Made by a program: the position numbers and the translations under genes. Under the pieces are notes generated by a model. It was not told the origin of the DNA. It made no database searches and was given only the letters and a program-made list of their open reading frames with translations. DNA of 64,000 nucleotides from Manis javanica (taxonomy: Eukaryota; Chordata; Mammalia; Pholidota; Manidae). Where the stretch lies: the NCBI RefSeq assembly GCF_040802235.1, contig NC_133158.1, positions 155,260,401-155,324,400 of the forward strand, given 5' to 3'. Positions 1 through 14,300 of this stretch are shown here, one piece after another (position 1 is the first letter of the stretch; each line of letters begins with the position of its first letter).

Positions 1-1309
1 GTTTAAAGGTGTAAGAAAAGAGGTTGCTTTTAAAAATTATAAATTTGGATTTCATGTCAAATTTTCTGATGAGCTCAACATTCTTACTTCACAGTGCCTA
101 ACCAGTCCTGGGTTTTGCTATGAGATATATGTAGAAGAAATAAAGACACTGAAGCCTGCAGGAGAATCTTCCATTTATTTGTGCCTGTGTCTTTGGCTTC
201 CTTCTGATTATCCTGGGTCTGTGTGTGTTTCTGCTGAGTTTTCAGTAACAAGTGAGGGCCTGACATTTCCTTAGCCTGTCCATGAGGTCAGCTTTATTTC
301 TTGCACAGACTGTTTATCTTGGTCATAACACTAACAAACCATTGGGACAAGAAACAAATTGGCCTGGACAGAGGCAACTTTCCTAATTCATGTTAACATA
401 TGAGACAAGGTTGCAACATCTTGACTATCTACAAAAAAACAAAAGCAAACAAAAAAGCCCCAAACCAGCCAACCAAGCAAACACAAAGTCCACTCCTATT
501 GGTTCTGCAGAATCTCCAAGTCGTCTCCTGCTTTCCCGCAGTCAAAATGATTTCGCTCATCATGTGTTGGAGACATTGAAGCTGTTGGTAGGATTCACCT
601 TCTTGTTCTCTTATTCTGTGGAGAAGCAGGGCCTGCAGAAAATGCCATACATCATTTGAAAGAAGACAGATTGGAAGTGGAAGCCATCCTTAAGTCCTGA
701 AACATGAATTCCTAAACCTGAATGGTGGCTCAAAAATGCATCCCCTCCCAATTAACCTGACTTGATAAAGCTAGACTGGTGAGAACCCCTGTACAATATG
801 GTGTGTTTATAATGTTACAGGTCATTTCCTTTACTTTCCTAAGCATGTTTTTCAAATTTGTTTCAAGTTGATCCAGCTGCCTCTAGCATTGTATATCGAA
901 AGCATAACTGCCCTAAATATGACAGATAGCTAGCAGCTATTGTTGAAAAACTGACACTGCATTGGAATTGCCTCAACAGTGAAGTTGTACTCTGCAAAAC
1001 CACGTACTCTGAAATATTTGTCTTTGTGATAAGCTTTCGCATGAAGTGTGTCCTGATGGCACATCTGCCACCTCAGTTTTTGAATTATAAATCTTTCCAA
1101 GAAAGCAAAGTAAACCAAGAAATGCTGTATACATTTATCAATTCAACATTTTCTACACTGATTTCACAGATATTTTCATTTCTTACACCACATATCACAA
1201 CATGGACTCTATTTCCATTAATTACCTATATTTATAGTTACTTTATGATTTTTGGCCTGATAAATATATTATTGCCACGCAGATAGATAATATGGCAATA
1301 TATAAGGGG
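1..1309. other. intergenic DNA, no gene seen
   Basis: AT-rich DNA downstream of AGTR1. Open frames here are short (under 90 codons), lack codon structure and match nothing I recognise. I see no RNA gene and no clear repeat. Confidence 0.6.
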
Positions 1310-1311
1310 GA

Positions 1312-1490
1312 TTTGGGGAAGGAAATGGAATTAAAACAATTTTTTTTTATTGTGGTATTGTTGATATACAATTTTATATTGGTTTCAAATATACAACACA
1401 GTGGTTCAACAGTTACCCATATTATTAAATCCTCACCCCCACTAGTGCAGTTACCATCTGTCAACATAGGAGGATGTTACAGAATGACTG
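1312..1490 (-). mobile_element. L1 3'-end fragment, reversed
   Basis: A T-rich start followed by text on not hitting a gene but matching, in reverse orientation, the 3' untranslated region of older L1 elements of carnivores and ungulates as I recall it (phrases around a GTTGATATACAA motif and a TACAACACAGTGGTTCAAC motif). The open frames crossing it are accidental. Subfamily not assigned. Confidence 0.55.
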
Positions 1491-3595
1491 GCTATATGGA
1501 AATGGAGTTTATAAAAATAATGCAATCCATGTGGATTAGATATTTTTCATTTTGGTGCTCTTTCAGTCCAAGCCTTTTCTTAAATACTGTATTTGCAATT
1601 TAAGCGCTGCCACATGCTGCCAGTGCCGTTACAAAGATACATTAGATTGATAGAATGGTGCTGCATTCTTTATGACTGGAGAAAATAATGACTTCCTCTG
1701 TTCTCTCTAATCATGTTTTTATGGTTTGTTTTCCAAAATACTGCATACTTGACCTTAAAAGGGGAAAAAGACTGCACATTTCATTTAACGAGTAATAAAA
1801 AGTTGGGTTCTCATTTTGCATTTAAACCTATGGGGAATACATTTTACTGTATTTTCATTATGATCCCTAGGTCTCAGACAATTCTGGCTGCCGCTGGCTG
1901 CTTGAGGACTATATGTCTCAATAATTGAAAATAGATGCAGTGGACTTTGACCTATTTTACTTTCTGTGTCTCCAAGTTGAAAACTGCTTTCCAGCCTTCT
2001 GTGAGATTTTAGGAAGCCACTATTTCAAGTAAAAGGAAAAAACAAAGCAACACAAAACTCATGTTTCCTTTTCCCCATATCTTCACTATGTTACATTTTA
2101 ATGGTTTTCCCATTACAGATCCAAGAGGTCTTGTGGCACTTTGTTTAAAAGGTAGAGCACTTCTAACTTACTTCTAATGTAGCTAAGTACACTATTTGAA
2201 GTTTTCTGCTTTGTAGTATACATTTAAGAAAGTTGGTCTTCTTCAAAACTTCAGATCTCTTAAATCAGGCAGACTGCGTATCCAGCGGCATTCATGGGAG
2301 ACTCCCAGAAGAGCACTAGGGGTAGTTAACATAAAATGATAATAAAAAGAATAACTTCTCCATTCCTTTGGAAATGAAATGACATTGTAGATAAAACAAA
2401 AACTTTATTTGTCACTTTCTCTTTAGTTGGTTAAGAACCTAAACTCCCCTAATTTTGTTTATAATTTTGGTTTCTTAAATTAGAGATTGAGAGTTGGTTT
2501 TTTTAAATTAATAAAAACAGATTCACAAAAATTTCCACCTGTCAATTTAGGTCAGAGACCTTAATAAAAGTGCATTACATTTGCGTAATGCAGTGTCTAA
2601 AGCACTTCAGTACTGCCTGTTAATAAATTGCAAAGTATTACTTATTGACTCTCATAATCCAAAGAGTGTAGAATTTTTATCCTAGTTATTGAAGATTATA
2701 TTCATCAATAAGAAGTATTTTTAAATTTCAAGTAATATATTTTAGAAAATATGTTTCAGGGAATCTGTACTCTGTAATATTCTGACTGGCAACAAATGAG
2801 TAGCAACTTGATAAATCTGCTTTCTTCTTGGGCTGATCGTAGAAAGATGCTCAGAGGTTCTGTTATGCTCATTATACTTCTCTTAGCTTCAGAAGAATAT
2901 TGAATCCATGTTCCGTAGCCTTTTTCCAGAATGAATTATTACTTTAAATGAAACATAAAATATTCATAATCTGTAATGCATTTAATGATTATTTAAGAAT
3001 TTGATGTTTCTGTTGCTTTCTAACACTGTAGAAAACAGTTTCATTTATCATGATTTATTCGATGAACGTCAACTTATTTTCAAAATATCTAAATGGATCA
3101 GCCTTAAAATATAATCAGAAATTAGTGACTAAATTACCATTCAGTGTATATATAATCCAGGTTATGTACTACCACTTTCTAAATAAGTTTTCAAATCTGT
3201 TATTTTCAGTCTTTGTAACTGACACTCACAATCACAGAAGTTCACCCCACAAAGGAGAGCAAACAGAAAAAATGCTGTTTGAAGGTTTGTGTATGTAGAG
3301 GAGGGGCAGCAGCGGGAGGTGATTCTTGCTGAGTGTTCACTATGCATGGCGCATGCTAAGTAATTACACAGGTCTCATTTCTGGAACATGAAGTTGTGTG
3401 GTTGGAAAGCATATCACACCTTGACCAGTGTGACTTTTGCCTGGTTTTAGCTTCTCTGACTTCTGGTTTCCTTATTGCTGTTTGTAGTAAAATGACAGGG
3501 GAGGTAGTCATGGAACTTTCTTGTACGTCAGTGGAAGGGCTTAGGTCTATGATGTTGGAGCTGTTAGGGAAGTTAGAGCTCTTCTAATCCAGTTC
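1491..3595. other. intergenic DNA, no gene seen
   Basis: Unique-looking AT-rich sequence. The only structure I note is a perfect 8-bp inverted repeat at 2571-2592, listed separately. No coding potential is apparent. Confidence 0.55.
2571..2592. repeat. short perfect inverted repeat
   Basis: TGCATTAC, a 6-base spacer, then GTAATGCA. This is an 8-bp perfect stem. There is no neighbouring gene or U-run that would give it a role, and such stems arise by chance in AT-rich DNA. Confidence 0.5.
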
Positions 3596-3599
3596 CTTA

Positions 3600-3680
3600 A
3601 TTTTATGGAGGAGGAAACTGAGACTGAGGGAGGCTAAGCAACTTTCTCAAGGTCCCACAGTCACTAAGTTGTGGCTTATC
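3600..3680 (-). repeat. MIR SINE fragment
   Basis: The conserved MIR core is seen in reverse: GAGGAAACTGAGACTGAGG, then a run resembling the 'tracking to cleared accession' part of MIR (AAGCAACTTTCTCAAGGTCCCACAG). It is an ancient tRNA-derived SINE shared by all mammals. Confidence 0.8.
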
Positions 3681-3684
3681 ATAC

Positions 3685-6600
3685 TTCTGGACCATTCCAT
3701 TGCATTCCAAGTGTTATTTCTGTGGCATGTGGATGGGCTTTCTTAGGCTTTGGGGCCTTTGTATTATTAGATGGATTCCCTTTTCTGGTTTCATTTTAAT
3801 TTTATATGTCTACTTTTGTTTCAGTGCTATCTTGTTCATTTCCTCTGGTGGCATTTGGCTCTTTGCAAGTATCTTTCTGTAGCTATGTTGGCTTGGGGAT
3901 TCTGAGAAACCGAACCAGAATTTCAGCATTATTGGGCTCAAGTGAAAGTAAATTAGGATTTACTGAAATATACACCAGGAAGCTCAGCCACAGAACTCAT
4001 GGAAAGACTAATCCTGAACATACAACTCTTCTCCTGTGTTTCATGATATGTTCTTTTTTGCCTGCATTCTCCTACTAAACCTTTCTAAGCATTTTTTATT
4101 CAAGCCAGTGCAAGAAGAATGAAAAGTTTATGAAAGGATCAAAGCATTTATTCCTCAATTTCCTTGCACTGTAGTATGAATCTCTTAACATTGGTGAATC
4201 TATTCATAGAAATGTGTTTGCAGAGAAAAAGATACCAGTAACCAGTGAAACTCTCATTCATTGTGTGTATGTGTGTATGTATGACAATATGATAAATTAT
4301 TATTCCAGAAACCCATATTTTCTTTGCGCTGGCTATGGGATATTACTCAACAAGTGACCTTGAATTCCTCTGTACTCTTTAACAACTATATTTTGTCATT
4401 TTCAATTCAATAGCTATAAGTATTGACAATATCTTAAGGTAGTTCCTTAAGCTATTTGTTACAGTACGTGAAAAATAACTTTCCCAGCTTCCAGGTTTCA
4501 TTTTTATGAGGTTCTTTTCTCATTAACAGTCACAAACATTTTTGTGCCAATAGAGGATTATGCGTTTCCACCTTTATGTTACCTAATAGGAGGGCTGCCC
4601 TCTACGTGTGTAGTGGTTTACTTAGAGCTGGTTTTGGTTGACACAAATTAATTAGAATTATAAATTATTACATAACTCTTCCATTCTTCATTGGTAGCTG
4701 TAGTTAAAATGCTGGCACTGGCTAATTAACAGGCTCAATTCTGCCTTGTCAGTGAGGCTAGTCCATAAAGAATTCAATGCTTTCTTTCCTGAAACAAACA
4801 AAAACAGCTTTGGAACTGTCAGGAAATAACAGCAGCTCTTGAAGGCTAATCATTACCAGCTTTTGTCATGTGGTTGTAATTGTTGCATGAATTCTGCTTC
4901 AATCAGGAAAAAAATATGCTTAAGTGCCAGTAAAAGTTTTTATGCTGCTATGAAATTTTGCAATTTATGGCTTGGTACAGCTCAGTCTGTGTTACTAGGC
5001 AACACTGTATGTGTCATTCACTCAAATTATTCCTTAATCTCTGGCATTGCTACAAACTGGCTAAAAAAAACAAAAAAGACCTGTAATAAACTGTTATAAC
5101 ATAGATTTAAATCTGATGACAAAAATGAAATGGAAGTATGATGCCAAAAAAAGAAGCAGTATTTTTTTTTAAATACACTGGATGGAAAACAATAAGAATA
5201 TTTACAGCTTAACTGTATTCACCTCAGAAAAAAAAAAAGGTTCCAAATGGATTTAATGATCATGTAGTTCTCTGATTGGCCATTAAGCAGGCCAGGTTTT
5301 TGGCACTTAAGCAATCATATTTGTGATGCTGGTTTTAATTAAGAAGTACACGGCAGGATATTCAATGACCAGGGAAGTGTCGTATTGCTGCTTGCTTGCT
5401 GTGCATCCATATGCATTTGAGAGAAGATGAAACCCTGAAAGAGATATAATGGGGCTCTCTCTCCATCTTTAAATAGACAGGCTGCCTGAGATTGTGTATT
5501 GCTGTACAGACTGAGTCTTAGAATCTGCATGAGGTCTCAGCATTGTCATTTAATGGACAAGAAATTTCAACTTGTTCCTCAAAGCAATACCAAATTAAAT
5601 GGCAAGGACAGAGCCGTAGACACTTTGGAGATGTTTGATGACTCAGAAGGATATTAGAGAAGTCCTAAAATCAGTCTGGGAGAAGCTGTAGTAATCTTGG
5701 TTTGTGTCTGGGAAGTGCTTCTGTTGAATGCTTTTAATGCTTTGAGTTTCTGTTATTGATCTTAAACAGCCTAAGTGGTATTTCATAAATAGTCGCCATG
5801 TCAAAAGTAACAAGAGTCAAATTTCAAGCAGAAGCTCCCCAAGGTTCATTTTAGTACAACTTTCACATGTGGGAAATGTTTTCTAGGTGAGATCATGTAC
5901 CATACATATCTAGGAAATAGGAGATTTGCGTTATTAAACTCTGGCTGACCTCTGACCTTCTGCACTGGATCCTCACTTTAAAGTTTGAGATGGCACTGCT
6001 TTAAAAGTATTTATTGGAGGATTGGATCCTCCCTGCCACAGGCCCTTTGCTTTGCAAGCTCAGCGTTGTAGGAGCAGGGAATTATGATCCCTGGAGACAT
6101 GTGGAAGTTGTCCCTGTGAACTAACTAGGACAAGCTGCTACTGAGCTGGGTTTAGCTTATTAGAGAGAGTGACTTCCACATGAAGCTAGGCTTTGCCTTC
6201 CCAATTACCTGCAAACCTACCTTTCCCTTCTCTCCTTTCCCAGATCCCCTAGCAGGGGTGGTGACTTGTCATTTCCTCTAATTGCCTTTTCCTATTATCA
6301 GGGTTGACCTATGGTGTGATTTTAAGAGTCCTAGAAATATCTCCTGCTCCAAAGTTCTCTCCCCTCTGATATTTAAGAGTTGGAATTCCACTTCTGAAGT
6401 TCCATTTCTTGTAAGACATTGTACTGTGTTAAAGCAGAAAGCCTCCAGGAGGGCTAGGTTTACTTTTCAGGGTCACAATGTTATTGTCTTTAAAATGAGG
6501 GTGTTACAGATCATAGCCAAGACTTTTCCTTTCCTAAAATTGATAATATGTGAAACATTAGAACTTTTCTGATGGAACTGAAACTTACCTTGATAAGGGA

Positions 6601-8870
6601 TAGGTGGATAAAAATTTATAAAAATAAGGTATTTGGTATGTAAGAGGTTAGCCAACAAGGTGATGAAAAGAACATACAGTTCAAGGGAGCAAAACTTTAT
6701 CTTAAACTTCAATAAAATGAATCACTTGCTGCCAGTATCTGTTTTAAATGTGAGGCTATATTAACATCAATAATTTTGCTTGCATGAGATAGAGTAAATG
6801 ACTACTAAAAATGTGTACCCCTGCGTATTTGCTTACAATGATTTATATTTTAAAATAAAGATTATATTGTTTTAAAATTTTTAAGTAACTGTGGAATATG
6901 AGAACTTCTTAAAAACTAAGCCGACTGATATATTAAATGGATATAAGGGGACAAAAGGTTGAGAAGGTGGCTCCACTTAAAACTCCACTGGATGAATCCC
7001 AGGAGCGTGTCTTCACGGGCAGATATCTGCACAGATTATGGAGGTCTTTCTTTGCATAAAGCAGTGCATAGTCACTGGTAAGTAGAAACAGCAGGCAGTG
7101 ACATATCAGATTGGTAGAAAAATGTGAAGATTGATGGAACATGAATTCTGATTAAGTCAGATTAATAGGCCCTCCAATCCATGAGAAATTTTTCTGCTCT
7201 CCACCATCAGGACTGGTACTGCTATGTGAAAACCACTGGATTGTCAGTAACAGGGTGGACAGTTCTTTATCTTAGTACTGTGTGCTGGAATTTTTCTAAG
7301 GAAATATTGACAGTTTGCCTGGGGGAGAAGATGAGTCTCTGCCTCAGGCATGTTGATACTCAGCAGTAGGGAGCTAATGAGATGAATGATCAGGTTGCTT
7401 TATGTGAGAAAATAAGAGAAACTGGGTTTGCTTCACAAAGGGAATTGGTGATAAAAAAGGAAAGGGTGCAGAGGAGGAAGGAGTGATGTGTGAGATGGGG
7501 GGAAGGTGGGCACTGCATGAGGTCTAGGGGGAAATGTCCAGAGGAATGGAGGCCTTTTTAAATCGGGGTATTCCTTAATGTCCATGAATGTGGTATGTGT
7601 GTGTGTAATGAGCTGTTTCACATGTGTATCACATGTAACAGGGGTGTCCTACAGTCTGAGTGGGCATGTGAGATGATCTCCAAATTGAACTGGAGGGAGC
7701 AGATGGCTAGAATGAGACCATAGAAATGTAAACTTCTTAGCATTCCACAGAAAATTCTGGAGATCTTGGACTTTCTCAGGGAGTCTGAATCTATCTCATC
7801 TTAGATTTCAATGTACCCAGACGTCCTCACTAATATCACAAGCACACCATTGGATGACTCTCATACCACGTACCAAAGAGCCTCACATTGCCACCTTCAC
7901 TGAATTGCTGTTATCAGGCTCTTGTTTTTGTAGAAGAATATTGAGAAACAACCACATAAGAATCAGGCCTAAATGAAATACATTGCTTAAAAATGATCCA
8001 TTATGTCACTACATCTCTATCCACAATCCTAGGTGGGAAATTCTCTTAGGAATTCAGTGACAAGAGGACACTGCTCCATTTGGGAACTTGGTCTGCTGTA
8101 GCTTTGATGAAAAGGGCTGGGGATGCTGTGATGTTTTTTTCCGTCCCATTTAGAAGAAGTTCCCAACCCAGGATCTTTCTCAGTTACAGCTACTCTGTCA
8201 GCTGGCTTTGTCAGTGGTTTTGCTTCTTCCTTTCTGCGGTCCTTATTTCTGATTTCTATTATATTACCCTGTTCTAATGTGTTCTTCAGTGAAAGCTGCT
8301 CAAGTCCTCTACGGAAGTACTTAGGTTAAAACTAAAATGCACCTCTGATTTTGTTCAGTAACAATTTTCATTAGAATTGCATCAAATGCTAAAAATGCTA
8401 TTGAGTGTCCTGGCGGAGCTGGCAGCTGCGCTGCCTTGCCCACGCATTTCATCTCTGCACCTCAGTGTCTTTTCTGAGGATTAGCTGCTCAGTGGGACCC
8501 ACACCTTCTTTTCATCTCCCTTGGAAGTGGGGTGTGTGACTGGCTTTACGTCATGCTACCAGCTGCCTTTGTTCCTAATATTCATGAGTGAAGTGGAAAC
8601 ATACAGCTTTTTGCATAAGCCTAATAGATTTGCCTACACAGCCCTAGAAATGACACAACTCTTTTTAATACAGTTTTTCCATGAAATAGATTATTGAGTG
8701 AAGTTCACATGCAATGAAATTTGATAAGGTGAGTGGGAGCAAGCATGGAAGACAGAGCAGGGGAAAAGGCACTGTATGGGTCATAAAAATTGGGAGACTA
8801 ACACTTTCTTATCGACCACCGTGCATGGCCACTAATTCACACTGCTTAAATGGTGCTCTTCCTTTCTCAC
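3685..8870. other. intergenic DNA, no gene seen
   Basis: About 5 kb with no recognisable gene, RNA or clear repeat beyond short TG-rich stretches (about 4261-4285 and 7590-7605). Small open frames are unsupported. Some of this may be conserved non-coding sequence (for example the AT-rich block at 4600-4830), but that cannot be judged without an alignment. Confidence 0.5.
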
Positions 8871-8873
8871 CCC

Positions 8874-9092
8874 CAGGGGTTCTCAACCTTGGACCTAATG
8901 ACATTTTGGACTAGATAATTCTTTGTTGTGTGGGGCTGTCCTGTGCATTACAGGATGTTTACAGCATCCCTGGCTTCTACCCGCTGGATGCCAGTAGCAC
9001 TTTCCTCCCTGAAGTTGTGATAATCAAAAATGTCTCTAGACATTGCCAAATATCCCCTGGGGGGCAAAATTGTCCCTAGCTGTGAGTCTCTG
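8874..9092 (+). mobile_element. MER20 DNA transposon (hAT-Charlie)
   Basis: A nearly full-length copy. It begins with the terminal repeat GGGGTTCTCAACCTTGG and contains the family phrases ACATTTTGGACTAGATAATTC and AGACATTGCCAAATATCCCC, then decays at its 3' end. MER20 is a non-autonomous element spread in early placental mammals. Confidence 0.85.
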
Positions 9093-10019
9093 ATCTTCCT
9101 CTCTGCCCAACTTGCCTGTCATGATAGGCTTCATCACTACTTTCTGATTCATTTTGGCTGCTGGAACTTCCATTGTGTGTAGGTCATCTTCTCAGCCTGT
9201 GGCTGAATAACCTTGTTTTTCAATGTGCCATGTGTACCCACTTCACACCCTTTCTGCAGTGAGAAGCAAAAGGTGAGGTGGTGAGCATATTTTACCTGAT
9301 CCGTTGCAATTCTCTTCTTACCTCTCACTGTTTTGAATAGCATCCATTTTGGGGTAATCTTCAATATGCTGCCAGAATTGTCCTTAAGCCTCATGGGTGT
9401 GATCTTATCACCATTATTTTCCTGGTTTCTGGGTACTTTTGAAATAAATCACACTTTTGTTTTCATTATTCCAGGTATGTTCTTCATCCAAATTTATTGC
9501 CAAAACTGAACTGTATACTGTGAAAGAAAATCTGTCTCAGAATATAATATAGTTTCTCTATAGAGTTTTTTTCAAAAGAATATAACTTCATTAGACTGTA
9601 AGAAGGTAAAATTTGACATGAAAATTAATTTAGGAATTTCCTTCCCCTTCCATTTAGTAAATACTATCTACATTCTTGGCTGCAGAAAGGACCAGAGCAT
9701 TGAACTAATTACTGTGACAGTTAACAGTCATAGTCTGTTTATTTGCTAGACCCAATATAAGCTCATCCAAAATCAAATTACAATAAGTGTAAAATCCACT
9801 GTTATGCTGTGTAAGGTCGGTTAGTACTTTCCATTAATGAGCCCAACTTTCAAGGACAAAGACTATTGAAATTCTGGCTTGAATCCCAGTAAGTATGACT
9901 TTAAGACAAAGTAAAACATTTCTCATGTTGATTGTGAATTAATAGACATGGACAATATCTTGGAAGGCACCTACATGATTCTTATTTTGTGGTGCCATAA
10001 TTTTGGAGGGGGGCAACCT
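9093..10019. other. intergenic DNA, no gene seen
   Basis: No gene, RNA or clear repeat recognised between the MER20 and MIR copies. Confidence 0.5.
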
Positions 10020-10021
10020 AG

Positions 10022-10262
10022 TTTAGTAAGTAAGACCAGAGATTCTAGAGTTGGAATGCCTGGTTCAAATCTGAGCTCTAGCATTTGCTAGTCAAGTTAC
10101 CTTGGACTGATTATACATCTTGAAGCCTCATTTTGTCTCACTGGATAATAATAGAACTGATAAAACTGGCTGTTGAGAGGATTAAATAATATAATGCATA
10201 TAAGCAGATAACTTTGTGACTGTCCTATATTAAGAATTTTATGGATGGTAGCTATAATGATT
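10022..10262 (+). repeat. MIR SINE, near full length
   Basis: It follows the MIR layout in order: a GAATGCCTGGTTCAAATC box-B-like segment, a decayed 'tcattt' core, a GATAATAATAG stretch, a GAGGATTAAAT segment and a trailing 3' region. It is diverged, as expected for an ancient SINE. Confidence 0.8.
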
Positions 10263-13200
10263 TGGCTGAAGATTGGATTTTAGTGGGTAATTTTGACAGG
10301 AAACCCATTCTCAACTGGCTTAAGAAAAAAGAGAACTCTGGAAGATAGTGCTAGCTCCTGTAACAGAAAGTCAATCCTCAAATGATGTCATAAGGACTTA
10401 TTCTTCTCCATTTCTTGGTCCAGTGTTTCACTATGTTGGTTTCATACACTGGCTTTATTCCAGGAAATACCCACCTCTCCCTTTGAGGTGACCAAATGGC
10501 TGAGACTGCTCCTTACATCCGCATAGGTTCTGTGTCATTAGAAAAAACAAACATTTTTTCGGGTAGCTACTGGCAAAGTCAGGAAATGCACCTTGATGGG
10601 GTCCATTTAGGTTATGGACCAGTCATTGCAGTCAGAGGAAGATAATGGGCTGATTTGCTTAGGTCTTCTTAAATCCCCTATTGGATGTGCTGGAAATGGG
10701 GGTAAAGTCCTGTCTAGACTGCACTAAATGTGGGAAGGGGTGGTCACCCAAATGGAAATACAGGGCTATTTCTGGAGGAAACGAGGGGACTCAAGGAACA
10801 GCTATAAAAGTATCATCAATGGAAGGTTTTTTTGTTTTTCTTTCTATTATTCATTTACAATGTGAATGAATTAGAAATGAAAAGAGAAATTGCTTATATG
10901 CAAGGGCATCAGATTATATGCTTGGGGTTTTTTCCTTTTTTACTTCCTCTCTCTCTTCCTTTGTTGCTGTGGTTTCTACATGTCTCCAGTGATTGAAATT
11001 GAGGTGCAACTCTAGGGAATTGCCTGAATATTCTCTATCTTAGATGTTTTACTTTGTGTCCATTCGATACTACTTAGAGAATTCTCGTTAACAGCAACCG
11101 CCAGGAGACTGCCACCAGCCAAACGAAATCCACCTCTGGGGGTTCTTCCATCACACAGTGGTCTGCTCAGGAGTCTGCATAGATGATGCCCTCCTCTTTG
11201 TGGTGAACTCTGTGAGGGCTTCTCCCTGTTGGTTAACACCAGCCTGCTTTCTATCTGCCATTCTGCAGAATTGAAGCTTATTTTATGAAAATTATCATTT
11301 AGCAACTATGTGTGCTGATATGGCATAACAGAACTTCATCACAGGCTTGGAAAAGAGGCTGCATGAGATATATTCCAACTCACTGGGAAGGTTCAGCCAG
11401 GATTCCTATGTCTCATCTTCTTTAGTTTTTCAAAAGAAGCTTTATAAGATATGGAAAGAATCAAGAAATGGGCCCAGGGGCGTATATGGCTCATCATCAT
11501 TTTGATATTTGAATCAAAGCAATCATACTAGCAAACTGGCTTTTAATAGGTTCAAAATTAACATCATTTATTCATCAAATTTACATCTCTTGTGCACATA
11601 GATAAATATTTTCCTGTTATGCTGCTTGAAGGGCAAATCTCAGGGTATTTAAACTCTTAGAGAGTTTATTATACAAAGCTTTTTTGTATGTGAGTAATTT
11701 AGAATTAAATATTAATAAACTAAATTCTCTCATTCTATTGTTTTGAAAAGAAAGAACAATAATTCTGGCTCTTTCTGATTGTGAAAATTCATTTTTTTAG
11801 ACCTGTTTTCTCATTTCTCAAGATGGACAGACTTGTTGAACAAAAGCCTTTTCCATTGGATCTGTGCAGAGTTATGATCTCACAGGCTTTGTGAGATCTA
11901 GAGGACAATTCAGGTCACAGAGCGAGGGAAGGGTCTGGGAGCATGCAGGCCATGTATTTGAGCTCTCAGGTATGGTGTAGGGTGCTCATTTCCTCTCTAT
12001 ATTTACTACTTCATAGTTCAATTATATTACAATTGCTTGGGCAACAGAAGAGTGTTTTCACAGTGTGACACCACAAAGAGAGATCTCAGTTTACAGTAAT
12101 TTACCTTAGTAGGTACTGTAGTGCCCCTGGTCCCATCCAACTACAGGTCCTTCTATATCACCATGCCTCTTCCCCTCTAACACACACACCACTGGATATA
12201 TTGTTCCTCATTCTCTCATAAGAAGACATATGAAACAGGTACAGTCCTCATGGCCCCTGATTAAGATATTTTGGGACCTAGACTAGTATCATTCCTACTG
12301 GATAACCAATGGGTGATGTGCTGGCCACTACAGAAGGGAGATTCTTATTGGTCAAGCAGAAAGGAACACATGCAGATTTCAGCTGTAGATCATTATATTC
12401 TGTCCCTTGACTAGAAATATGGATGCTGGCTCTAAGTATGAAGTGGGCAGGGATATAGCTGGGCACAGACACAGGTAGATCAAGGACTCAAGCATCTTCA
12501 GAGCTTTCTTGCCTTTTCTGTTAACCTCATTCTCAGCAGAGTCCGGATTTCTCCAGAGTGCAGACATGGCTGCTAATAGAGCCCAAGTGTACATCTCACA
12601 TCCTCCAACACTGGGGAGGGACCAAATCCTCATCAGTATCCATTTGAAAAATCCTTAGGAGAAAGCTGTGACTGGCTCGCTTCAAGCCTGGACCAATTCG
12701 CTGTGGCCTGGGGTGGGCTGGGCAGGAAAATGACTCATTCTGGGGTGGTCCTGTCCTTGGGTGAGGTGGGAAGTTGCTGTGATGAAGGGAGAAGGAACAC
12801 AGGTGGTCCCACAGGTGTCAACGCAAATACTCCAGACTAGAGTGGGGAGTAGTTACAGATACTGTAACTGATGCAATCAAATTTTAAAATTTGGTGACTA
12901 TTCCTTTCTGCATCAATTTAAAAAATATTTCAAAAAATAAGGAGCTGCCTACTCTCTAAGTATGTTCACACTTGAGTATTAAGTTGGTCTCACTGAAAAA
13001 GCAAGATTAATCATAGAAATTATCAATATCTATTTCACAAAATAGGATGAGGAAAAAAATCAGAATATAATTTGGTGAAATAAAAATGAAAATGAGGCTT
13101 GGAGTGTTATTGACACCTGTTAATAAACATGAGAATGAGGGTATCTAAATACAAAATCTTACTAACTATAACTTACCAAATGTTTAAGCAAGTTTGAAGT

Positions 13201-13844
13201 GCTCGTAAATCACTTACATTAAGATGATTACTGAATATAAAAATGAACGTACTCTGAGGAGTTTTAGATAGGATGTTTACACTGTAATTTGGAATGAACT
13301 CGAATTTATTTTTTACAGGTGATTCTTTGTGAAAATAGTAAAAGACTTTTGGAGCTAGTGGCTGGTATTATATTAGTGAAATTACAAACAACATAAAAGG
13401 AAAATGAGGCATACTGTGAGGCATATGTAACCATGTTTACTCACCAAATAACTATCCTGGAAATATGAGTGTAATAGGCTGCTTTGTGGAGATTTTGCCC
13501 AGCCTAACAGGGCCTTTCTGATGGCCCCCCTCACCCACATCCCCTTTAAGCTGTTTGGTACATCACCCCAATCCTTTGGCCACTGTTTATTGAGTCAGAT
13601 GAGCAGTCATGCCTATTGTGTAGACTGCAGAGCAGTGAAGGCCCCTACACAGAAGAAATGAGGGGCAGAATGCCCTGGCACTTCCTTTAGGGCGGGCGCA
13701 GGTCTGCTGTTGGTGTGGCACGTGATCCTTATGGTAAATTTTACTTTTCTGCTCAAATCTAGTAAGTATTCCATGCTGCTGAGGCTGTGAGATATAGTTA
13801 TACATAGTTGGCAGTTTTGTAAATTGTTGTAGGTTTTCTGGAAA
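10263..13844. other. intergenic DNA, no gene seen
   Basis: No gene recognised. The 12.28-12.75 kb part has repeat-like wording (an ACCAATGGGTGATGTG phrase and related text) that may be a very old transposon, but I cannot assign a family. A pyrimidine-rich track lies near 10.93-10.97 kb. Confidence 0.45.
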
Positions 13845-14300
13845 ATATTTGGCAATACATATTTAGGATATTAAAAATGTTAATACCTGTCTACTCAGTT
13901 GTACCACTTCTAGAAGTGTATCATGAGGAATTTATCAAATTTATGTTCTTGACTCACGTGTGTAACTTACAATCCTAAAAAAACCAGAAAAAAGCTAACC
14001 ATTACAAGTTGGGGACTAGCTAACTATATCAGGATGGATCCTATTTTGCAGTATTATGCAATTATTAAAATGTTTTAGAAAAGTATTTGATGTTGTAGCA
14101 AACTAGTATGCTGTAACAGTAAGTGGAAGATGTGTACACAGAGTACTATTCACATTTTGACATGTACGTTTATAATGAATAGAAAAAAAGTAGAAGAAAA
14201 TACACCTAAATGTCAAAAGTGGTAATTTTGAGAGCTGAACACGACTTATTTTTAATTCTTTCCTATATCTTCTAAATGTCCTACAAATGAACTTGTATGT
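13845..14300 (+). mobile_element. old L1 3' end
   Basis: It resembles the 3' end of ancient L1 (L1M-type): text like the C-terminal ORF2/3' UTR, including a CAGTATTATGCAATTATTAAAATG-like section and a final part rich in TTTCCTATATCTTCTAAATG. There is no open frame. It ends about 300 bp beyond the predicted AGTR1 poly(A) site. Confidence 0.55.

Noticed and set aside
2571..2592. Hairpin as a possible microRNA precursor
   Set aside because: The 8-bp stem is far too short for a precursor of about 60-80 bases.
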